Source of the DNA: Coccinella septempunctata
Lineage: Eukaryota; Arthropoda; Insecta; Coleoptera; Coccinellidae
Direction of reading: 5' to 3'
Length of the DNA stretch: 64,000 bases
Assembly (NCBI RefSeq): GCF_907165205.1
Contig: NC_058193.1
Location: 32,811,521-32,875,520 of the forward strand
Shown one piece after another: positions 23,038 through 34,329 of the stretch (position 1 is its first letter; each line of letters opens with the position of its first letter). The translations under genes and the position numbers were made by a program. The notes beneath the pieces were generated by a model. That model saw nothing but the letters and a program-made list of their open reading frames with translations, ran no database searches and was not told the DNA's origin.

Positions 23038-23325
23038 TATACAGAGCGAGTTTTTTTTCTCGTACAAATATCTGTGATATTCGGAAAATTGGGTATTTTG
23101 GCTGAATTAAGCTCTATTTAAAAGATCCACACATGTGTCATGTTACAGATTTAGCTAGTTTATTCTGAAGGAAATTTTGTTTCCCCAGGGGTGGCATAGC
23201 TCATTATGAAAACTTGAAATGATTATATCTTTTTATCAGAACCGAATCGATAAAAATGGTAAAGACAAAAAGTGTTTCTTCTGACCTCAAGAATCTACTG
23301 TTAAAATATTTGTACGAATCAAAGC
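23038..23325. mobile_element. Truncated copy of the ACAGGGTGAGTC inverted-repeat family
   Basis: It begins TATACAGAGCGAGTTTTTTT followed by CTCGTACAAATAT, carries the family interior (TTGGGTATTTTGGCTGAAT, GATCCACACATGTGTCATGT, AGCTCATTATGAAAACTTGA), and ends with CCTCAAGAATCTACTGTTAA ... TTTGTACGAATCAAAG. The terminal CACCCTGTA is missing. Confidence 0.7.
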
Positions 23326-23531
23326 AAAGCAAAGTTTTCTGTTCGTTTGATGATTCTTATAAAAATTGGCTTGGTTCATCTAGTTTTCGGAACTTTTCTG
23401 TTTCATAGCAACAATAAGCGTAATCCAAAGAATAATAGTGAAATTAATAATGACATTTGGTATTTTTCGGATTATGCTTGATTAACTCAGAACCTTAAAC
23501 TGCGTCTATGTCTGTGAAAAACTTTCTAATA

Positions 23532-24380
23532 CCGTAGATTCGGGTGACTTAGGACGAGTGTTGAACTCAACTTGTCATATTTTCAAAACGGTGACCTATT
23601 TTTATCTGAAAAAGAGGTTCGAATATGCTTAATGAATCAGTATATTGATCAGGATATATACCATGTTTCAGAATTCGGATATAAATTTTGAAAAAAATGA
23701 AATATACTTGTCCCAAGTCATCCACCGATTTGGGAGGCTCTCAAATGAAATAGGTGACTTAGGATGGTGTATAGTTTTGAAAAATCAGAATGATAAAGCC
23801 CTATTACAACGAAAGTAACTATATTGCAACTAAAATGTGAAAAAACTAAACAAAACAAGGGAACTTTGATTTTCCTTCATTCTTTGGTGATTTCTTTGTG
23901 GATAACTTAAATAATGGTATCCAGCGAAAAATCGGCATATTTCCTGCTGCCAATGCGCCGCTTGTATCTATTCGGCATTGTCCCAAGTCACCCTATGAAA
24001 CAATAAAATAAATGAATCAGATCCGTGCTGCCGATTGATTTGTAAACAACCTTTTTTCATGACATATCTAATATCCCACGTATCCAGAAAAAAAAATTTC
24101 ACATGCACAAAGTGAAACACATGTACAGGACACTAGGAAGTATAAGGGGCAAAAAAAAACCGCGCTTTTACTCTTGTGAATTCGTTAATTTTTTCTGTTA
24201 ATTCAAACGCTCTGGTCACGGCAAACTCAACAAGAATTGATTGTTACACTAACCGAAAAGACACTACACAATCTTATAAGTTTGTCCCTTTTCTCATAAA
24301 TAGTAAGGAACTAAGAAATCTGAAAAGGGGGGTAATTGTCGCAAGTTACAGGACTGTCCCAAGTCATACGAATCTACAGG
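23532..24380. mobile_element. MITE-like non-autonomous element, 849 bp, TA target duplication
   Basis: The left end CCGTAGATTCGGGTGACTTA and the reverse complement of the right end (CCTGTAGATTCGTATGACTT) are matching inverted repeats, each flanked outside by TA (23530-23531, 24381-24382). The motif GACTTRGGAC, or its complement GTCCCAAGTC, recurs near 23546, 23711, 23755, 23977 and 24355. There is no transposase frame. TA duplication fits the Tc1/mariner/pogo superfamily. Confidence 0.75.
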
Positions 24381-24566
24381 TAACCAATAACCATTTTTCT
24401 ACTTGACAATTTCAAGGAAACTACAATTTTTCCGCCTTTTCTCAAAGATAAATTGTTTGAAATACTGACTCAAAAGTTCTTAACTCCTGCTTCTATTTAT
24501 ACTTGCAAGGCTTTCTCATAGCTTCAAAGCGTGTTCCTATACATAGGAGCCATTGTCATTTTGTGA

Positions 24567-24895
24567 GAATCAGGGAAACCAATCTGTATCGAACTCCACA
24601 CCGACAGATTACATAGGAATGAATACGAAAGGAAAATTTCTATATTTAGAACGGGAAACTTGAAGGGCTCCGTTAAAGAGACGCAAAAAATCACCCGCAT
24701 GCAAACACTAATAAAGACTCTAGTAATTGGTCTAGACATTCCATGTTTTTCCCCATATACAATAATCGTAAACAAGAATGGGAGAATTGAGGGTATTCTT
24801 CCCAGAGGTCTGGTTACTCTGCATATTATGGAGACTTTTAACAGAACGATAGAATTTATGACGTATGATTTGAATTTACAATATAGTTTTTCACC
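24567..24895 (+). pseudogene. Possible ionotropic-receptor-like ligand-binding exon (fragment)
   Basis: An open frame after a TGA at 24564 runs to a GTAAG donor at 24896. It includes VIGLDIPCFSPYTIIVNKNG and RIEGILPRGLVTLHIMETFN, then RTIEFMTYDLNL. The pattern (…F.PY.i......G.i.G.....l...i...N.tiefm) resembles the S1 ligand-binding part of insect ionotropic receptors, whose genes are often divergent and pseudogenised. No pore or second ligand-binding lobe follows before the mariner at 25231. The assignment rests on pattern only; it could equally be a chance frame. Confidence 0.22.
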
Positions 24896-25230
24896 GTAAG
24901 TAGCAGTATAGAAAGTAAGAGTTCATCTCTGGGGTAATGTTCTTGTTTACGAATAAGTATCTACGATTTATTGATATTGACGGTGGTTTTATCATCGAGT
25001 TTTCCCAAAGAAATTGGCTGTATTGGAATTTATGTTCACTCAAGAACTGACGATAGATTTAAAGTTCACCCTAGGGAAAATCTGAGTTGCTTTCGATGTC
25101 AATCAATGTGCAACTTAACGCTGAAGTTCGACAGCCTTCTCTTGAAATACTGAAAAAGCGACAAAACAGTGGTAAGAAGATTCTTCAGAACAAATCAGCT
25201 ATGGTACAAGGATGTATTGATATCTAGTTA

Positions 25231-26471
25231 GCCTACACCAGTTCCATGCATAAAAAAAATTGCATTACCATAGCAACGAACAATAACTCATTAGAAGTGT
25301 CAGTGTGAAGTTTCAGGTCAAAAAAGTTAACCAGAGTTACGGAATAAATAAAAAGAAAGAAGATGTCCACCGAAATTATGAAAATCGAAAAATTGGAGTA
25401 TCGAGCCATCATCAAGTACCTGTATTTAAAAGGGTTAAGAAGTAAGCAGATTTACGAAGATATGCTTAATACCCTTGGTGATCTATGTCCTTCGTATGCG
25501 ACCATGAAAAATTGGACTGCAAGCTTCAAAAGAGGTAAATTTTCCATTGAAGATGATGACCGATCGGGGAGGCCAGTTTCTGTGTAAGTCCCCTAAAATA
25601 TCGATGCAGTTCATGACATGATTTTATCAGACCGTCGAATTGGGCTAAAACGGATATCTGAACACTGCATATTTCATACGAACGAGTTCATCATATAGTT
25701 CACGTCAATTTGGACATGAGAAAAATTGCTGCAAAATGGATCCCCAAATGTTTGAATGTTGACCAAAAGCGTGCAAGGGTAGAAGCATCGCTTTCGATCT
25801 GTGCTCGATTTGAAAACGATGTATACTTCTTAAACCGAATTGTTACTATGGATGAGACTTGGGTATATTTCTACGATTCAGAAACAAAGCAAAAAGCAAC
25901 AATCGATGGAATGGCGACACTCTGGTTCTCCAAGACCTAAGAAGTTTCGTGTCCAAAAATCTGCTGGAAAAGTTCTTGCTTCAGTTTTTTGAGATTGCCA
26001 TGGAATAATCATTATTGATTTTTTGGATAATGGTAGAACAATAACCTGAGATTACTATTCGGCATTACTGAGCATTCTACGGGAACAAATTAAAGAGAAA
26101 AGACTCGGAAAGCTATCCAAATATGTTTTGTTTTTGCAAGACAACTCCCCGGCATACAAATCTCATGTTGCCATGCAAAAAATTCGTGATTTAGGTTACT
26201 AGAACACCCCCCTTATTCACTTGATTTGTCTCCATCCGGCTATGATCTCTTTCCTCAACTGAAAAAAAAGTTTAAAAAGTCGTAAATTTTCTTTCAACGA
26301 GGAAGTAATAAAAGCTGTAGAGCTCTGGTTTTCAGAGTAAGAAAAAACATGTTTTTTGAAAGGTCTAGAGACTTTGCAGGTTCGCGGTAATAAATGTATC
26401 CAATTAAGACGAGAATATGTTGAGTAATAAAATATTTTAACATTGAAATTTTGTTTGGTTCTATAGTAGGC
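25231..26471 (+). mobile_element. Degenerate mariner transposon with terminal inverted repeats
   Basis: The left end GCCTACACCAGTTCC and the reverse complement of the right end (GCCTACTATAGAACC) are inverted and flanked by TA, giving a 1241-bp element, the usual mariner length. The transposase is broken by several stops and frameshifts. 25363-25585 carries the HTH region (EYRAIIKYLYLKGLRSKQIY, NWTASFKRGKFSIEDDDRSG), 25710-25940 carries VTMDETWVYF with the first catalytic Asp, and near 26130 lies LQDNSPAYKSH with the second. The third catalytic Asp of the SPSDYHLF block is replaced by Gly (SGYDLF). The copy is inactive. A related copy lies at 48429-49362. Confidence 0.93.
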
Positions 26472-26474
26472 TAA

Positions 26475-29055
26475 GAATTTTTCAATAAATATCCTCGTAT
26501 AATGTCGATAATACCCAACACTTCCTGGCCTCAAATTTACCCACAAAAGTTTCCTGAGTTCCGATCCGTAAACCAGAAGTAGTTCTGCTATTTTCGGAGG
26601 GAATAATAATCATCCAACATGCCATTCTTCAATTTCGTCCGATTTCATTGTACGATACAAAAAATTAACGGGCATTTTACAGGCCGGCTTGGACTTTCGC
26701 GTGATGTAAACAAACCCTAATGGAACACATATTGCAATCAGATTATGCTCATTTATGCTCTTAATTTCCTGGCCCGCTTGGCGCAAACTACTGCTCGTAT
26801 TGGAGAAAGTTTTAAGCGGAGTTCTACGACGATTCTGGAATATCGTTAATGGTTCGTATAAATCATGTTTTAATGTTTTTCCGGGATAAATCGTAGAGGA
26901 ATTATATCCTGGAGTTCAATACGTAAAATTCCCCCCTGACTCCTGAAGGGTGGTCTACCAAACCGTCTAGATTACGAGCTTTAGTGTGGACAGAGGACTC
27001 TTTTCCTTATGACACTTCATAACCCACCGAAATCTTTAGTTTTTCATTATCATTATAACATTTTGGCTCGTCTATTAATCTGTGGAGGCTAAATGTAACT
27101 TTTCTCCACGAAATTTTGAAAATATTTGTATCCCAACTCAAATATAAGGCACACTCTATATGCTCTTGATACCTGCTAGCTGCTCTCCATATGGAAGGGC
27201 TACTCCGGAGATGAAGACGGAATAAAATCCTGCTAGGGCATACGAATTAGGTCGACAATCAATACCTAGCTGGGTTCTGAACTTTTCACATTTGACCTTC
27301 CAGGCAGTAACCTACTATAGGATGCAAAACTCCAACAAGTTCTTCAGTGGTGGCAGGGAATATACTGAATCTATCCCCTTTGGATATGTGGCAGTGCAGT
27401 GAAAATTTTCATTGGTATTCTTTGGATATGAAATATCACAATTTGCAACTTTCAACTTTGCATTGGGTCAATTTTTTCCTACCTCAAATTCAATTCGAAA
27501 GGTTTATATTTTGATGCAACCCAATCTCACTTTGCTTTATTCAATTCTATTTTTCTTGAAACGTGCTTTTAAAAGTGAAGAGAGCTGAGTGAAAAGAATT
27601 TTCCAATCTCCCTGATTCTATTGCAAGTACCTAATCTCTTTACGTTTAGAATTTCATTGTCGAAAATTGCAAATTAAAAAATGTCATATCTCCTGTTATA
27701 TTGGTCTGATCCGATTGAAACCTTCTGATTTATAATCATCAACCAACAGGCTTCCCTATGAAGATTAAAATCTAATTCGAAAATTTCGAATTTTAGGGCA
27801 AAATATCAGAAAGTTATTGAACCTCCCCTAAAACTGCCTATTTGCTTGTCACTCTGAAAACTATTGTATTCAGTTACAGTTGAATGTTGTGAAAAGATAC
27901 ATGTGGTTTCGAAGTTTCCTAAAAACGAAAGAGTTGGTGGATCAAGGATGAATTGCACCCAAGGAAACGAAAAATGGAATATAAAAAATTTTTTGGTCAG
28001 AAGGAGTAGGTACTAGGCCATTGTGCGTTAGGGTACAATGCTTAGGTGCTCTATGGAGTGTCAAGTTAAAAAATACCATAAAATACATGATACATAAATA
28101 AAAATTCTTTGAATGCTCAATTCGTAGACGCCTATAGTATTGCTATCACCAAGCTTCGCAGTCCAAGCCTGAATATTCTAATGCAAATCGTTTGATTCAA
28201 TTATGCAACTACTGAGAAATTCTATTAATTTGGGTGTAGGTGTATGCCTAGGGATTTTGTATAATGCGAACTCTCGTCTGTCGCCCTGCCGTTTCTAGAC
28301 ACATTTCTGATTTTCCACGCAGAACTGGGGTTTTTCATTCCCCAAGAGAATAGGGGAGAAAATTACAGTTTCGATGAGTTTATAAGCCCCGAAAATTCTT
28401 CAATAGACGGGTTCGGTAGATAAGCGGGAGCAAAGTATAGATTCTAATTATCGATAGTTAGATCGAGATAGTCGTTGAGGAAGTTTTTGGGAAGTGAATT
28501 AGGGGATGATTCAAATTGAATGGTAAATATCGTGAAATCCTTCTACCCCCTTATAGAGTGAGAAGAAATGTAGCTCCTGAATAAGTCGAATTGAAATTTT
28601 CGTTCACTAAACGTCAATTCTCTTCGAAGTGAAGATTAGTTGTTGAAAAAAATTATTTTTCATCAGGTGATACCTACCTAAAATAAATTAATGATAAAAA
28701 TAGACGAAGAATTCTGGATTCTGGGCTTTTTAACTATTGTCGTTTCGATCACAAATGCAGAAGGCATCTTCAGAGGACTCTCGGTTTAGGCTTGTATCTC
28801 TACCTAAAAAATTATTTTGAACTTCTTAGAAAACAGATCTTTGAGTTTCTATACGAATGCCGATCAAAAAGTCTGAATAAATAAAGATACCGTCTTTCGT
28901 TTGATTCGAATTTCATTGAATATTGCCCAGAGGGTAAGTACTACTTGAGCAACCTAACCCTATTCAGGTCAGATCGAACTATTTTGCAATGCACCTTGAA
29001 TATATTCAATAATTCCTTATTCCTTGCTGATTTCCGAAACTTACCCTTGAACTTC
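26475..29055. other. Gene-poor region, nothing coding seen
   Basis: About 2.6 kb without a credible exon. 26670-26870 is less AT-rich, with several CG-containing words (CTTTCGCGTGATGTAAACAA), and could be regulatory. The remainder is plain AT-rich sequence. Confidence 0.35.
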
Positions 29056-29059
29056 CGTA

Positions 29060-29500
29060 AACGGGGGTGTAAAAATCGAACGTGTCAAACCACCGGCCCC
29101 CAGCCAGCCCCCAAATCTGGCATTTGACGTCATAAAGGCGAACCCTTCACCAACTGCCATTAATAGAACACAAATCTGGCTGGTACGTCCTGGGGGTGGC
29201 ACATGTGTTGCGCCAATAACCCAGAGTCGGTCCATAGACGGCCCGAAATCCGTTTTTAGGGTGGAGTTGGTACGTTGAAGCGAAGTGGGTCAGATTGGTA
29301 CAGGCCCAGGCAATGCGTCCAGACCGATTTGTGTCCCGCTTCACATCGATCTGCACTGGTCTACTGTCTTCCGAGCCCCCCACATCGGGCACAGCATCCT
29401 TGTCGGCCCTTCAGGGCCGTAATGAAAGCCATTATTCGGATCGGTTATGGCGTCGGTGTTTTTCGACGGCTTCTTGAATACCCCCCTAACCCCCTTTCGA
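29060..29500. other. GC-rich island with a full CRE (TGACGTCA)
   Basis: This block is far more GC-rich than its surroundings, contains TGACGTCA at 29125-29132, and has overlapping open frames of 60-96 codons on both strands without recognisable domains. It may be a promoter or CpG-type island, or inserted foreign sequence. No transcript structure is visible. Confidence 0.35.
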
Positions 29501-29559
29501 ATGGCGTTATTTTTAGCATTATCTGGACCCCAAACAGTCTTTATGAATAGTTTCCAAGT

Positions 29560-32290
29560 ATCGAAGAGTCGGAGCAGTAAAAAAAAATATGATCGTTCGA
29601 GTAATTTGGTTATCAACCCAATTTAGCACTTTTTAATCAATTTACTTATGAAATGATCGATTTATTCGTTTTGTTCGTTGCAAAATGGCGAAGGCGTAGG
29701 TTGCAAACTGGCGAATGCGCTTAGTAATAAAAAGTTGTTATACTTGGAAATTCAACTAAACTTTGTACATTGATTGTGAACTTTGGAAGCACATTCAATT
29801 TGCTGAAGATACTCTGCTCATCACGTTTTGAGGATGCAAAAGGTATTGTTCTCAACGAAAAAAGTTAATTAATTAATAGAATTAATTCTGTTCAACCTCT
29901 TTTCTTGAAGACAAAGAAATGATCTTGATGGATGGCCATGTGTCGAGTAATAAAGCAGACCAGTGTAACCTAATAGTACACAGGGTGTGAATTTAGCATA
30001 TGGTATGGGTTTGAAGTTTAGACATTTTTTTCAATATAATATAGAACTGGTCAAAATAAAACGTATCCCAAAAAATCACCTCACAAAACTCTCTAAATGA
30101 CGATGATCATTTATAAAATAGGTAGTTTTGATCTGCATTATAAGATATCAACAGCATACCCATAAGGTTCAAACAGAATCAACCATATTCGTATGTAATA
30201 TTGACAAGTTAAATTTCCACTGTAAATTTGATAGGACTGGAAATGTTTTTTTCTTTTATGTGTCCTTTTTAGGAAATTTCAATACCTCTTATCGTTTGAC
30301 AGAAAAAGACTTTATACACAATTGCAAAATAGCTGAAAATAAATTCAAGAGTCCGAAACATAATTGGTCTAAATTATTCAGTAAAAATTGTCACCATTAG
30401 TTCGATATCCGTACAGTTTTGCTTGGCGTAAGATGGGGTTAAAATACGCATACAATAAAATAATTTCAGTGTTCCAATTGCTTCACAATGTTCATTGTTA
30501 TTTTCACGATAGGCACAACAAATTTCTCAAACGTCCCCAAACAGTTTGTGATTGTCATAGGTATCTTAGTCTTTTTCTTAGACCTGTTCTTTGTCGTTCT
30601 CTCATTTTTCTTTTTCAGCTTTGAGGGGTATTTGCAATTTCTCGCCATTTTTCAAAAGGGTGTGCCCATTACTACTCGAAAATTCACCCAAATCTTGAAG
30701 GTGATATAGCTTCGATATCTTGAATGATTTTTTATTGGTAATTTCTGTGAAATGATATATTCTTACCATAGAAAACCTAACCTAACCTAACACCTAACCT
30801 AACCATAAATATAGGGATTTTCCCCGGGTTTCATAAAGCTTAATCGGGGAATCAGGGCTTAATTGACAATTGGACGTCAATTTGTTTTCTATCGATAATT
30901 CAGTCATGATCATTCAGAATTACATTCTCGCATCGAATTATGATGTTCATACGTCCCTTAGATTATTTTCAATTGGTACTTCTTCAATATATTCAGAAAT
31001 GGAAAGGTTTCAGTGAATTCGTTTTAGAAATCACTCGTCACTGTCAAATCATCGATCGTACAATCAAAGTTTTATCATAGAAACCCTCTGCTTATCTATG
31101 ATTCTGACGAGTTCTATCTTCTGTCATCCTTGAAAACACTCTGTGATTTTCAGTGGCTAGCATGATGTTCATGTTCTGTGGTGGACATTCACTATTTGAA
31201 GCTCTTTTCTGATTAATAGGGATCGATAAAAAGGCGATGATTAAAAAAAGTTGTAAATCGACGAACCTTCCAGCTTCAGTCCTCTCCTGCCTGTCCCTAC
31301 AGCCCTCTCTCGGCATTTCGCTATAGAACCCTCACGCCCAGGCTTCCAAAATCCAAGGCCAACACCTTGCCGGCTTTTCTCCTGCCCTACATCACGAGGA
31401 AGCATCCGATTTTTCCCCAGACCCAGCATCCGGGCCCCAGTAGATCGACGTTAATTCTCGATTGCTGAATAACCCGTTTTGGATCGATCCGTCTATATTG
31501 TCAGGAGGTGCTTTCGGTATTTAATGAGGTTCTGGAACAATGCAAAGGCGGATATGCAATTTTTCCTAACTACCTTTCAGGGTTTCAGGAATGTAAAAGG
31601 TTTTGAAATGCTCCAGAGTAACTGGATTACCAAAACCGTTTCTAGATCACTTTTGAGACTAAGATAAACAAATATTTATAATAGAAAATGACCTAATTGT
31701 CTTTAAAATGTTATTCATTGTTAAAATACACTTTTGCAGTTGTTCAAGCCAATTTTCGAAGCACTTTTTTCGTTGCGAAACATTTCAATGCATCAACCTT
31801 CTTCATTGCGACGATGAACATTTTTTTGATCTGCAAGAATGAGAACAAGTCACTATTCATTCCACATTTTGACTGCTCAAAAGCCGTTTTTGTTTGAGCT
31901 TGATTATAGTGGCAGAGACAAATCATTCTCCCTCAAATGCCTCAAAATATCTTGGCTATTTCTGGCAATTCCTACTTTTATAATGTTTCCGAAGCAGCCA
32001 TATTTCACCGAAGAATTGTTCAGCAATCAAGTTATAATTAACCTACATGGATTTTTTGGGGGTTGTGGAGACCTCTTTTCATTTGTAGATGTAGAAATAG
32101 ATATTGATTTCACTACACGCATTGCCTACTTTCACCCTCGATGTAATTGATACTTGAAATGTTTCCTACCCAAAGAGCTCATGATAAATCAATAATTAAA
32201 CCAATACTGGTGACAATATATTCCATGAATAAGGAAATAGGGTCTCAAAAATGTGATATATTCATCTCAAGCATGAATTCAAAGAGTTCC
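29560..32290. other. Gene-poor region with a second GC-rich patch
   Basis: No credible exon was found. 31250-31445 is GC-rich (minus-strand frames of 62-74 codons, no domain). A short telomere-type tract lies at 30776-30804 and is listed separately. Confidence 0.35.
30776..30804. repeat. Short interstitial (CCTAA)n telomere-type tract
   Basis: Three CCTAA units, a CA interruption, then two more CCTAA units and CC. The unit is the complement of the insect telomere repeat TTAGG. Such short tracts are common in insect genomes and need not mark a former chromosome end. Confidence 0.6.
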
Positions 32291-32296
32291 TGTTCC

Positions 32297-32712
32297 TATA
32301 CAGGGTGAATCTTCGAAATATTTTAACAGTAGATTCTTGAGGTCGAAAGAAACACTTTTCCTATACCATTTTTTCTTTTCGGCCCTGATAAAATTATATA
32401 GCCATTGTAAATTTTCATAATGAGCTAAGCTACCCCTGGAAAAACAGAATAACCTTACGAATAACAGCTAAATCTGTGACACTACATATCTGTGGATCTT
32501 TCAAAAAGAGTTGCATTCGATCAAAGCACCATCTTCGACTTTCACAGATGTTTTTTATTTTTGAACATCAAATTAGTCGAAAACGGTGCATTATACGAGA
32601 AAATATGAAGAATACTTTTGTTTTACGAAACGTTCAAGTATTCATTAAATAGCATCCAACTCAGTTTCAAGAGTTGGGTTCTTTAAATTATTGTAATTTT
32701 TATGGTATGGTA
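32297..32712. mobile_element. Left half of an ACAGGGTGAGTC-family element
   Basis: It starts TATACAGGGTGAATCTTCG, continues with TTTTAACAGTAGATTCTTGA and a GGTC..AAGAAACACTTT block, and reaches the family mid-region (TCGAAAACGGTGCATTATAC, AGAGTTGGGTTCTTT). The right half is absent. Confidence 0.7.
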
Positions 32713-32719
32713 ATTTTTT

Positions 32720-33740
32720 TGAGCAGCCTGCTTAGACACAGCCGCTTAAGAATGGCACCTGAAAAGCAATTTTATATTTTTGATATGACAGAAGCAATAT
32801 AGGCAAGTAGAATAACACATTTTCAGGATTTCTTCTTCAATATTCAAAGTTGAGACATTTATCTAACATTTCTTCGTCTTCGTCTGAAGATTCAGAACCT
32901 TGGATAGATGGATTATAATGCTCAGTTAACGGAATTCAATTTGCTGAAAAGTTTTTCCTCTACCACTATTGTTTTTGGAATGGTCATGTCTACGAAAGAA
33001 TAGGACTTCAATTATTCAAAGATGACATGTGAGAGAGTTTCTACGTTCGTATTTCACACTTGGCGACCATAGAGATTGCAATTATATGTCACCCGACCCA
33101 CATTCCTTATTCAGAAATTTGACTGGACAGCTACTGGCCCTAGGGGTAAAAGTTGGAGATGTAAAATCATCATTAAAATACATATATTTCTCTCTCCGAA
33201 CACAAACTGATTGGACCGAGGAATTTTGGGAAATAAAGTAATCAAAAACGGCGTCTTCATTTGGACGCCTAGCATCAACCTCAAGGGAATTTCTCCTTTG
33301 AAGCAAAAACATGGAAAATCACAGATAGACGTAAAATAGTTGAAAGAACTAACTTCTCAGAGAGACGTAACTCTCAAAATATTTGTGGAACCTTCGAAAC
33401 TATAAATAAGAACTTTTGAGACAATAATTTCAGGTCCCTAATTTATAACCGGCATCGTAAAAACATGCTAACGGTTAACTAATATCTGGGTTCAGATTTA
33501 TAGCGTGTTACGATGTTGTGTTTATAAAATGAAATTGTGATTTGCTCGATATTCGCTATTACGTGCCTTAATTTTTTTCCTTGACTTTATCGATTTCAGA
33601 AACGTGCCGTTTCAGGAAACGCTGAAAGTGCGGGGATTTGAGGTGCTGCAAAATTCACGAGTTGAAGGAAATTGTAGAGGCCAACCAATGGGTAACTAGG
33701 TACTTCATGGCAAATTTCACATGAACTTGTTGGTATATTA
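32720..33740. other. Gene-poor region, nothing coding seen
   Basis: About 1 kb of AT-rich sequence. Opposing frames at 33029-33312 show no domain. Confidence 0.3.
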
Positions 33741-33745
33741 GGAAT

Positions 33746-34320
33746 ATACAGGGTGTCTGTAAACAAATACGAAGGACTAAGGGAGATGATTCCTCGATGA
33801 CAAGAGGCAGGGGAAGTTCCTATAATTTTTTTCGAAATCGACCTCCCTTCCAAGATACAGCCTTTGGAAGGCGATGACGAATTGACAGTTTTTAATTTTT
33901 TTTACAGGTTCTAGAAAACACTGAGTCATAAAACTATACAAAATATGAAGCACTAAGTAGATGTTACTCACACAATTTTTTATATCTCATAACTTCATTA
34001 TTAGGGGTTGAAAGTAACAACTCCTTATCATTTTCCTTCGAAAATTGTTTTCGTGGAACAGATTTTCGAAAAATAAAATTCTCTCATGGTTTCCCATTCA
34101 ATTCTGGAGAAAAAAAGTCTCTCGCAAAATTCGATCCTGTAGATACTTTTCTCGAATTAAATAAAAACTTACAAGCAGTATACGAAGGTCTATGAGGCAG
34201 AGTTGATGCATGTTTTTATTTATTCCGAGAAAAGTATCGACTGTATCGAAATTTTGTAAATGACAATTTATATCAAACTCTAGGTAAGAAGAAATCATTC
34301 TAGTTATTTATTTATGCCCA
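33746..34320. repeat. Probable repeat fragment beginning TACAGGGTGTCTGTAAACAA
   Basis: The start resembles the end of an insect inverted-repeat element, but no matching right terminus is seen. Inside it, TACTTTTCTCGAATTAAATA near 34140 and TTTATTTATTCCGAGAAAAG near 34216 form an imperfect inverted repeat about 75 bp apart that could fold into a hairpin. Confidence 0.4.
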
Positions 34321-34329
34321 TTTCATGCA

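Noticed and set aside
24971..25153. Frame after the IR-like fragment considered as its second exon
   Set aside because: No acceptor in phase and no resemblance to the receptor pore or second ligand-binding lobe.
29041..29616. Five overlapping open frames on both strands
   Set aside because: Same compositional effect in a GC-rich island; no recognisable protein.
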